Part shown: positions 58,694 to 64,000 of the stretch, one piece after another | Layout: every line of letters starts with the position of its first letter | Numbering within the stretch: position 1 is the stretch's first letter | From: Streptomyces fructofermentans | GTDB lineage: Bacteria > Actinomycetota > Actinomycetes > Streptomycetales > Streptomycetaceae | DNA length: 64,000 bases | NCBI RefSeq assembly: GCF_014651055.1 | Contig: NZ_BMWD01000010.1 | Coordinates: forward strand, 91,574 to 155,573 | Direction: 5' to 3' | Notes under the pieces: model-generated | Database searches by the model: none | What the model was told of the DNA's origin: nothing | Seen by the model: the letters and a program-made list of their open reading frames with translations, nothing else | Program-made: the position numbers and the translations under genes

Positions 58694-58748
58694 CGAGCGC
58701 CCATTTCCGTCGGTTCGGGCATCGGCCGACGATTCTGCGGGAGGCCCC

Positions 58749-58767
58749 GGGTCTTGCGGCAAGCCCC
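58749..58767. promoter_or_regulatory. Rifamycin-associated element (RAE)-like inverted repeat
   Basis: GGGTCTTGCGGCAAGCCCC on the plus strand, i.e. GGGGCTTGCCGCAAGACCC in the direction of rox. The published 19-bp RAE, from memory GGGGCTTGCGGCAAGGCCC, differs at only two or three positions. It ends 56 bases upstream of the rox start, where a promoter is expected. RAE is the conserved rifamycin-responsive site before rph, rox and helR genes. Confidence 0.8.
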
Positions 58768-58833
58768 TCCGTACGCCATAGGTTGGGAGTGGCAAGGAGT
58801 CGGCGCCTCCTTGCCCTTCTCCCGCCCTCCGTT

Positions 58834-58885
58834 TCCAGGGCCCGCCTCCAGGGCCCGCCTCCAGGACCCGGCTCCAGGACTCGGC
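58834..58885. repeat. 13-bp tandem repeat, four copies
   Basis: TCCAGGGCCCGCC (58834-58846, 58847-58859), TCCAGGACCCGGC (58860-58872) and TCCAGGACTCGGC (58873-58885). Located in the 441-bp gap between rox and the DGPF gene (58694-59134), beyond the RAE. Read on the minus strand the core is GTCCTGGA, as in the 13-bp array at 22645. Confidence 0.85.
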
Positions 58886-59134
58886 TCCCTCGGACCCGGC
58901 TCTCCCGGACCGCTCGGGCGACCCTGCTTCCGGAACGGCCTCCGTCGGCCGGCGCACCGCTCCTCCGCCAGGACTGGTCCGGCCCGTTCGGCCTGGCCCT
59001 TCGGCCTGCCCGTTCGACCCGCGCTTCCACGCGAGCGAAATAGTTCGGACGCGGATGTCGAGAACCCGCGACCGGCTCCGTCCCCGTGGTGAAGGCGGCC
59101 AGAATGGGCCGCACCGGCACCGAGGAGAAGCACG

Positions 59135-59542
59135 ATGGCCAAGTACCTGCTGCTCAAGCACTACCGGGGCGCCCCCGCCGCCGTCAACGACGTGCCCATG
59201 GACCGGTGGGCACCGGAGGAGATCACGGCGCACATCCAGTACATGAAGGACTTCGCGGCCCGGCTCGAGGAGACCGGCGAGTTCGTGGACGGCCAGGCCC
59301 TCGCTCCGGAGGGGACGTGGGTGCGGTACGACGGCGAGGGGCGCCCGCCGGTCACCGACGGACCGTTCGCCGAGACGAAGGACCTCATCGCCGGCTGGAT
59401 GGTGATCGACGTCGACGGCTACGAGCGCGCCGTCGAACTGGCCGGGGAACTGTCGGCCGCTCCCGGGGCGGGCGGCAAGCCCATCCACGAGTGGCTCGAA
59501 CTGCGCCCGTTCCTGACCGAGCCGCCCACCATCACGGAGTGA
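59135..59542 (+). CDS. DGPF-domain (YCII-related) protein, partner of ECF42 sigma factor
   Basis: 135 residues from ATG 59135 with GAGGAG upstream. Matches the YCII/DGPF family: MAKYLLLKHYRG at the N-terminus, MKDFAARLEETGEFVDGQALAPEGTWVRYDGEGRPPVTDGPFAETKDLIAGWMVIDVDGYERAVELA with the name-giving DGPF sequence, ending in a helix. In actinobacteria DGPF proteins occur directly before ECF42-type sigma factors; here the stop overlaps the sigma factor start by 4 bp (GTGA). The fold resembles a small ferredoxin-like barrel; catalytic role unknown. Confidence 0.93.
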   Translation: MAKYLLLKHYRGAPAAVNDVPMDRWAPEEITAHIQYMKDFAARLEETGEFVDGQALAPEGTWVRYDGEGRPPVTDGPFAETKDLIAGWMVIDVDGYERAVELAGELSAAPGAGGKPIHEWLELRPFLTEPPTITE

Positions 59543-60699
59543 CGACTCAGGTGAACGAGGCGCTTCTGCGCGGTCTCACGCCGAGCGTGCTCGGAGTCCT
59601 CGTCCGCCGCGGAGCCGACTTCGCGGTGGCCGAGGACGCCGTGCAGGACGCCCTGGTCGAGGCGGTGCGCGTCTGGCCCGCCGACCCGCCGCGGGACGCG
59701 AAGGGCTGGCTGGTCACCGTGGCGTGGCGCAAGTTCCTCGACGCCACCCGCTCGGACACCGCCCGCCGCCGGCGTGAGGACCTCGTCGACGAGGAGCCGG
59801 CGCCCGGGCCCGCGTCCGCGGTGGACGACACCCTCCAGCTCTACTTCCTCTGCGCCCACCCCTCGCTGACGCCGTCGTCCGCCGTGGCACTCACGCTGCG
59901 TGCCGTCGGCGGACTGACCACCCGCCAGATCGCCCAGGCCTACCTGGTGCCCGAGGCGACCATGGCGCAGCGCATCAGCCGTGCCAAGAGGACCGTCTCG
60001 GGCGTGCGGTTCGACCAGCCCGGCGATGTCGCCACCGTGCTGCGCGTCCTCTACCTGGTCTTCAACGAGGGGTACTCGGGAGACGTCGACCTCTCGGCGG
60101 AGGCCATCCGGCTCACCCGGCAGCTCGCGGCCGCGATCGACCACCCCGAGGTCGCAGGGCTGCTCGCACTCATGCTGCTCCACCACGCGAGGCGTGCCGC
60201 ACGGACCGCTCCGGACGGCAGCCTGGTGCCGCTCGCGGAGCAGGACCGCGGCCGGTGGGACACCGCGTCGATCGCCGAGGGGGTGGAGGTGCTTCAGACG
60301 GCCCTGGCCCGCGACCGCCTCGGCGAGTACCAGGCGCAGGCGGCGGTCGCGGCACTCCACGCCGACGCGCCGACCGCCGAGGAGACCGACTGGGTGCAGA
60401 TCGTCGAGTGGTACGACGAACTCGCGCGCCTGACCGACAGTCCGGTGGTCCGGCTCAACCGCGCGGTGGCCGTCGGCCAGGCGGACGGACCGCGCGCCGG
60501 ACTCGCCGCGCTCGCGGCACTGGACGGCTCGCTGCCCCGCCGCACCGCCGTGGAGGCCTGGCTCCGCGAACGCGACGGCGACCTGGGGACGGCGGCACGC
60601 CTGTACGCCGAGGCGGCCGGCAAGGCACCCAACCTCGCCGAGCGGGACCACCTGACGCGCCAGGCCGCCCGTCTGAACGCCCGCAGGGGCCCGCGGTGA
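59539..60699 (+). CDS. ECF42-type RNA polymerase sigma factor with C-terminal TPR-like extension
   Basis: 386 residues from GTG 59539. N-terminal sigma region 2 (GADFAVAEDAVQDALVEAVRVWPADPPRDAKGWLVTVAWRKFLDATR), then sigma region 4 (LTLRAVGGLTTRQIAQAYLVPEATMAQRISRAKRTV). After it comes the long DUF6596-type extension (RVLYLVFNEGYSGDVDLSAEAIRLTRQLA...LVPLAEQDRGRWD...YQAQAAVAALHADAPTAEETDWVQIVEWYDEL...RLNRAVAVGQADG), a helical TPR-like domain needed for activity in ECF42 members. No anti-sigma factor is adjacent, as expected for this group; the DGPF gene is its genomic partner and probable target. Confidence 0.93.
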   Translation: MTTQVNEALLRGLTPSVLGVLVRRGADFAVAEDAVQDALVEAVRVWPADPPRDAKGWLVTVAWRKFLDATRSDTARRRREDLVDEEPAPGPASAVDDTLQLYFLCAHPSLTPSSAVALTLRAVGGLTTRQIAQAYLVPEATMAQRISRAKRTVSGVRFDQPGDVATVLRVLYLVFNEGYSGDVDLSAEAIRLTRQLAAAIDHPEVAGLLALMLLHHARRAARTAPDGSLVPLAEQDRGRWDTASIAEGVEVLQTALARDRLGEYQAQAAVAALHADAPTAEETDWVQIVEWYDELARLTDSPVVRLNRAVAVGQADGPRAGLAALAALDGSLPRRTAVEAWLRERDGDLGTAARLYAEAAGKAPNLAERDHLTRQAARLNARRGPR

Positions 60700-61140
60700 C
60701 GGTCCGGGTCCGGTGGGCGCCGCCGTGAAGCGGGGCTCCGCGGGTGCTGCCCCGGTCGAGCCGGCCGGTGGTCGCGTTCGCCTGAACTCCGCCGCGTACG
60801 GCGGAAGTCGACGCGGCCTCGGCCGTCGCCTCTCCGATGTCCGCGGACGCGGGTCGAGCGGTCGGCCCGGGCGTGCGTGCCCGCGGGCCCGTCCGGCGGC
60901 CGAGGACCGCCATCGGAGCAGGATCGTCCGGATCGGGCGCCGTCCGGGGGATGGCGCCGCACGCGCCGGCGGGCGACGATACCCCTTCGCAGAGTCGGTC
61001 GACCCGCTCGTAGCGGGGCTCCCGGAGGACCCGCCACGGGCCCACCGGCAGCCCGTTCGAGGACCGTTCGCGGGGGCTCCCGCGAATCCTTCCGCGGCGA
61101 GGGCGGGCGCGCCGGCAGCCGAGTCCCGAGGGAGCCTGGC
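60700..61140. other. Intergenic region, 441 bp
   Basis: Between the sigma factor stop and the GH16 gene. No gene-like frame, palindrome or clear hairpin was identified; promoter of the GH16 gene should lie here. Confidence 0.45.
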
Positions 61141-62046
61141 ATGGGTTCACACGCGGCGCCGCGCCACGGAAGGCGCATGCTGTTCCTCTGCGCGGGCCTC
61201 GTCCTCGTGGCGGCGCTGGTGTGGCTTCCCCGCGCCGACGGGGCCCCCGCCCCGGCCGATGCCTGCCGCTCCACGGGAGTGGCCCTGCCGCGCGGTGACT
61301 GCGGGCCCTTCTGGCAGGTCCTCGCGGAGGACTTCAACGGCGACCGGGTGCCGCTGGGCGCGTTCGACGACTGCGACCACCACGCCGACACCTCCGCCGC
61401 GTACTGCGGCGGCCTCACCGGCGAGTACCGCGACAACTGGTGGGCGTACCCGAGTGGTTGGCTCGACACCGCGAACAGCCGGGACCGGGACGTGGCCGGT
61501 GTCCACCACCCGGAGGACACCGTCAGCGTCGGGCCCGCGCCGGGCGGCGACGGCCGGATGTCCATCCGCATGTGGCGGCCGGCGGACGGGGGCCCCGTAC
61601 ACGCCGCGGCTGTGGTGCCACGGGCGGTGATGCAGATGAAGTACGGCAAGTACAGCGCGCGGATCAAGGTGACGAAGCCGGCGCCGGGCTACAAGTCGGC
61701 CTGGCTGCACTACGGCGGGGGCTGCGAGATGGACCACCCCGAAGGGGAGTGGACCGGCGCCCTCACCGCCTTCCACCATCCGTGCGACGGAGGTGAACAG
61801 GGCTACTTCCCGGGGAGCGACAGCTGGACCCGATGGCACACCGTGTCCACGGAATGGACACCGGGGAACGTGCGCTTCTTCGTCGACGGCCGGCAGACCG
61901 GCCACGACACCCGCTCCGTCCCGGACCATCCGCTGTCCTGGGTCCTGCAGAACGAGAGCGCCCTGGAGGGTCCCGGTGCCGCGCCGGGCAGCAGCGCGCA
62001 ACTCGACATCACCTGGGTCGCGGCGTACGCCTACGGATGGAAGTGA
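61141..62046 (+). CDS. Secreted GH16 family glycoside hydrolase
   Basis: 301 residues from ATG 61141. Signal/anchor MGSHAAPRHGRRMLFLCAGLVLVAALVW, cleavage near 34 (GAPAPADACRS). Catalytic GH16 motif ExDxxE is seen as CEMDHPE: Glu196, Asp198, Glu201, with WTRWHTVSTEWTPGNVRFFVDGRQT later as in the family. WQVLAEDFNGDRVPLGAFDDCDHH opens the jellyroll. GH16 covers lichenases, laminarinases, agarases and others; the details here (WYPSGWLDT, HHPCDGGE) do not select one. Extracellular. No sugar transporter adjoins it. Confidence 0.9.
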   Translation: MGSHAAPRHGRRMLFLCAGLVLVAALVWLPRADGAPAPADACRSTGVALPRGDCGPFWQVLAEDFNGDRVPLGAFDDCDHHADTSAAYCGGLTGEYRDNWWAYPSGWLDTANSRDRDVAGVHHPEDTVSVGPAPGGDGRMSIRMWRPADGGPVHAAAVVPRAVMQMKYGKYSARIKVTKPAPGYKSAWLHYGGGCEMDHPEGEWTGALTAFHHPCDGGEQGYFPGSDSWTRWHTVSTEWTPGNVRFFVDGRQTGHDTRSVPDHPLSWVLQNESALEGPGAAPGSSAQLDITWVAAYAYGWK

Positions 62047-62131
62047 CGGCGTCGCCCCGGCGCATCGCGCTCCGCACCCTGTCACCGTCCGGCCCAGGGC
62101 CGTCGCAGGCCCCGTCCGCCGGGCCGTGCGC

Positions 62132-62707
62132 TCAGGCGTACCCCCGCTCCAGGGCCGTGAGCGTGGCGGTGAGGTCGTCGGGGCGAGGGCGGTTGTGGGG
62201 GAGCTTGGACAGGACGGCCGCCATGCCGCAGGTGTCGGTGAGCGCCGAGAAGACGAGGCCGCCGCCGATGCCGGCGGCGAGCCAGCGCGCGGGGCGGTAG
62301 CGGGTGCCCGCGGCGATGCCGAGGAGGACGAGGGAACCGGCGGTCAGGCGGACCTGGCGTTCCATGGCCCACGCGCGGGCGGCGCCCTCGGGCCGGTGGA
62401 GGGTGTGGCCCTGCTCCGCCCAGGCGGCGGTGCCACCGGTGAGGGTGGCGGCCGGGATGTCGGCGGCGGCGAGTTCGCCGCACGCGGTGGCGGAGCGGTT
62501 GCCCGAGGCGCAGACCATCAGCAGGTCTCCGCGGGCGGCGGCCGCCTTCAGCGCGGGCAGCGCCGCGCGCAGATGGTCGAGGGGGACGTTGTGGGCGCCG
62601 GGCACGTGGCCGGAGGCGTACTCGCCCGGGGTGCGCACGTCGATGACGGTGTAGTGGCCGATCCGTGCGGCGGCCTGGGCCGGCAGCACGGGGGAGGGGG
62701 TGCTCAT
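62132..62707 (-). CDS. Rhodanese-like protein with DUF2892-type membrane tail
   Basis: 191 residues from ATG 62707. Residues about 5-105 form a rhodanese domain (HYTVIDVRTPGEYASGHVPGAHNVPLDHL), with the active-site loop MVCASGNRSATAC and persulfide Cys66. Residues about 115-155 contain two hydrophobic segments (VRLTAGSLVLLGIAAGTRYRPARWLAAGIGGGLVFSAL) of the DUF2892 type and a basic C-terminus. Such proteins handle persulfide sulfur at the membrane. It is divergent from the CsoR/CstR-type gene across the ATACCCCTAGGGGTAT operator, so both should be controlled together. Confidence 0.9.
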   Translation of the reverse strand: MSTPSPVLPAQAAARIGHYTVIDVRTPGEYASGHVPGAHNVPLDHLRAALPALKAAAARGDLLMVCASGNRSATACGELAAADIPAATLTGGTAAWAEQGHTLHRPEGAARAWAMERQVRLTAGSLVLLGIAAGTRYRPARWLAAGIGGGLVFSALTDTCGMAAVLSKLPHNRPRPDDLTATLTALERGYA

Positions 62708-62762
62708 GCGCGGTGTTCCCTTTCCTTGTGGGACCGGGGTGATGGGCCCGGAACAGGCTAGA

Positions 62763-62778
62763 ATACCCCTAGGGGTAT
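62763..62778. promoter_or_regulatory. CsoR/CstR-family operator, 16-bp perfect palindrome
   Basis: ATACCCCTAGGGGTAT at 62763-62778, centred on TA, in the divergent gap between the rhodanese gene and the CsoR-type gene. The TACCCC-TAG-GGGTA core matches operators of the CsoR/CstR/FrmR family. It lies 28 bases before the repressor start and 56 before the rhodanese start. Confidence 0.85.
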
Positions 62779-62805
62779 CAATGGGATGTCAACGGAGGAG
62801 GAAGC

Positions 62806-63084
62806 GTGGAGCTGGACATGGCGGCCGCCGAGCTCAAGTCCGTGCTCAACCGGCTCAAGCGGGCGCAGGGCCAGATCGCGGGGATCATCAGGATGATCGA
62901 GGAGGGTCGCGACTGCGAGGACGTGATCACCCAGCTCGCCGCGGTGTCCCGCGCCCTGGACCGGGCCGGGTTCGCGATCATCGCGACCGGTCTCCAGCAC
63001 TGCATGGCCGAGGGCGGGCAGGCGGCGGGGGACCGGGACCAGATGCGGGCCCGCCTGGAGAAGCTGTTCCTGTCCCTGGCCTGA
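62806..63084 (+). CDS. CsoR/CstR-family repressor, probably CstR-like (persulfide-sensing)
   Basis: 92 residues from GTG 62806 with GGAGGAGGA upstream. DUF156 family all-helical dimer: LNRLKRAQGQIAGIIRMIEEGRDCEDVITQLAAVSRALDRAGFAIIATGLQHCM. Copper-type CsoR uses Cys-His-Cys with His four residues before the second Cys. Here Cys37 and Cys66 are kept but the position four before Cys66 is Gly62, so the copper His is absent, as in CstR persulfide sensors (the His65 directly before Cys66 is not in the copper-ligand position). The neighbours (rhodanese, TauE, rhodanese-type hydrolase) fit sulfane-sulfur sensing. Predicted to repress the genes on both sides through the 62763 palindrome. Confidence 0.85.
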   Translation: MELDMAAAELKSVLNRLKRAQGQIAGIIRMIEEGRDCEDVITQLAAVSRALDRAGFAIIATGLQHCMAEGGQAAGDRDQMRARLEKLFLSLA

Positions 63085-63093
63085 CACCGTCGG

Positions 63094-63846
63094 TCACACC
63101 AGCGCGTCGGCGAACATGAACGCGGCGACGGACAGCAGCGCGAAGGCGAACAGCCGCTGCAGCCGTCGCCCGGACACCTTCGCCGCCAGTCGTCTGCCGT
63201 CCCAGGCGCCCAGGATCGCGGCGCCGGTGAAGGGCGCGACCACCGCCCAGTCCAGCCCCGCCGCCCCGCCGGAACGGGTGACCAGGGACGCCAGCGAGTT
63301 CACCGTGATGACCAGCAGGCTGGTCCCCACGGCCACCTGCATCTCGAACGCCAGGACGGCCACCAGTACGGGCACCGCGAGGAATCCGCCGCCCACTCCG
63401 AGGAGCCCCGTCACCGCGCCCAGGCCCGCCCCCGCGCCCCCTGCCTCCAGGGGGCGCACGGCCCGCGCGGTTCCGTCGGCGGGCCCCGCTGCGGGGCGCA
63501 GCATCCTCAGGGCGGCGACGGCCGCCACGGCCGCGAATCCCGCGGTGAGCGTCGGCTGGGGGAGGCGCGTGGCGATCAACCCGGCGAGGGCCGCGGGCAC
63601 GATGCCCGCCGCGGCGAACGCGGCTCCGGCCCTCCAGCGGACGTGGCCGGAGCCCGCGTACGCGTACAGGGAGGTCGCCGAGGTGGCGGCGACGATGAGC
63701 AGGCTCGCGGTGGTGGCGGCCTCCGCGGTGAAGCCGAGGAGGTAGATCAGGGCCGGAACGGCCAGGACGCTGCCGCCGCCCCCGAGCGCGCCGAGCGCGA
63801 GACCGACCACGGCACCGGCCGCCAGGGCCAGGAGCAGGGCGCTCAC
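63094..63846 (-). CDS. TauE/SafE family sulfite/sulfur exporter
   Basis: 250 residues from GTG 63846. Eight membrane helices in two TauE halves, each opening with a GxGGGxxxVP motif: LGALGGGGSVLAVPALIYLLG and GLLGVGGGFLAVPVLVAVLAF. This is the TauE/SafE/YfcA family that exports sulfite or sulfoacetate-like anions. The start overlaps the stop of the preceding rhodanese-ended gene by 4 bp (GTGA), so it is the second cistron of that operon and convergent with the CsoR/CstR-type gene. Likely sulfite or thiosulfate efflux in persulfide detoxification. Confidence 0.9.
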   Translation of the reverse strand: MSALLLALAAGAVVGLALGALGGGGSVLAVPALIYLLGFTAEAATTASLLIVAATSATSLYAYAGSGHVRWRAGAAFAAAGIVPAALAGLIATRLPQPTLTAGFAAVAAVAALRMLRPAAGPADGTARAVRPLEAGGAGAGLGAVTGLLGVGGGFLAVPVLVAVLAFEMQVAVGTSLLVITVNSLASLVTRSGGAAGLDWAVVAPFTGAAILGAWDGRRLAAKVSGRRLQRLFAFALLSVAAFMFADALV

Positions 63847-64000
63847 GCCGCGTGACCGTCCTCGCCGCAGTCATCGACGGTCAGCCCGGCGGTCCGGGCC
63901 GCGTCGAAGCCGTCGTCGACGGCGACCACGTCGCGGCCCGCCGCGTCGAGCAGGGACGCGGCGATGGCGGCACGCATCCCGCCGGCGCAGTGCACCCAGA
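63843..64000 (-). CDS. MBL-fold hydrolase/rhodanese fusion, C-terminal fragment (rhodanese domain)
   Basis: The frame is open from the right edge to TGA at 63843-63845; only the C-terminal about 52 residues are visible: WVHCAGGMRAAIAASLLDAAG, then RDVVAVDDGFDAARTAGLTVDDCGED. The HCAGGxRAAIAASLLDAAGRDVVAVDDxF sequence is the active-site loop and following helix of a rhodanese domain, of the type found at the end of persulfide-dioxygenase-like MBL-fold proteins; Cys in HCAGG is the persulfide Cys. It is translationally coupled (GTGA) to the TauE-type exporter downstream. The metallo-beta-lactamase part would lie beyond the window. Confidence 0.8.
   Translation of the reverse strand, partial: WVHCAGGMRAAIAASLLDAAGRDVVAVDDGFDAARTAGLTVDDCGEDGHAA

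Noticed and set aside
62806..63084. Copper-sensing CsoR with a copper efflux operon.
   Set aside because: The His four residues before the second Cys is missing and neighbours are sulfur-transfer and sulfite-export genes; no CopA or CopZ is seen.
1..64000. tRNA, rRNA, replication origin or attachment sites.
   Set aside because: Scanning by eye found no cloverleaf-like sequence, rRNA-like stretch, DnaA box cluster or integrase gene; weak cases could be missed without a covariance-model search.

Overview
The window reads as a stretch of a Streptomyces (or close relative) chromosome. Base composition is very G+C rich, genes have strongly G/C-biased third codon positions, GTG starts and 4-bp GTGA/ATGA overlaps are frequent, and the gene content is typical of the genus: SpoIIE-type phosphatases, eukaryote-like Ser/Thr kinases, secreted ricin-lectin enzymes, PF04672 methyltransferases, a rifampin monooxygenase, an ECF sigma factor paired with a DGPF protein, and many DUF proteins. 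No rRNA, tRNA, CRISPR array or complete biosynthetic cluster was seen. The content is accessory or arm-like rather than core housekeeping.

Layout. 1-7.5 kb: tail of an endonuclease/exonuclease/phosphatase protein, an isochorismatase-like hydrolase coupled to a GlxA-type AraC regulator, a DoxX protein, a large unknown protein with an in-frame 18-bp minisatellite, and an alpha/beta hydrolase-TetR operon behind twin palindromic operators. 7.5-9.0 kb: a lower-G+C island holding a truncated, frameshifted kinase relic, a SUKH-like immunity protein and an internally deleted IS5-family element with intact ends. 9-16.6 kb: lipoprotein, orphan LanC-like protein, a membrane SpoIIE phosphatase, SRPBCC, DUF5990 and DUF817 proteins. 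16.6-27 kb, mostly minus strand: an NhaA-DsbA fusion, a receptor kinase with a companion protein that shares its ectodomain type, a PLP ammonia-lyase, a P450, an FG-GAP lipoprotein, a DUF6891-like protein and CsbD. 27-42 kb: an aromatic hydroxylase, a serine hydrolase, an AI-2E family permease, an ArsR-MFS pair with a 30-bp perfect palindrome, a DUF4394 protein, a LuxR-type two-component system, and a PAS-GAF-SpoIIE phosphatase.

42.4-48 kb is the most coherent functional unit. Three secreted proteins (GH18 chitinase-like, beta-helix, ThuA-like), each carrying a ricin-type lectin domain, form one operon. It is preceded by a DasR-box-like sequence directly beside a TTGACA-17-TTAAAT promoter and is closed by a strong hairpin. 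Next come an SDR, a PF04672 methyltransferase, a VWA protein, a kinase ending in pentapeptide repeats, an amber-interrupted RibD/DHFR-like pseudogene, a zinc M15 peptidase and a secreted phospholipase A2.

57-64 kb: a rifampin monooxygenase (Rox) with a 19-bp rifamycin-associated-element-like inverted repeat upstream, a DGPF protein with an ECF42-type sigma factor, a GH16 enzyme, and a sulfur-stress cluster at the right edge (rhodanese, CsoR/CstR-type repressor with a 16-bp perfect palindrome, TauE-type exporter, truncated rhodanese-ended protein). Intergenic regions also contain several unrelated short tandem repeats (8, 13, 15, 18 and 23 bp units), two of which share a 13-bp period and a GTCCTGGA core about 36 kb apart.
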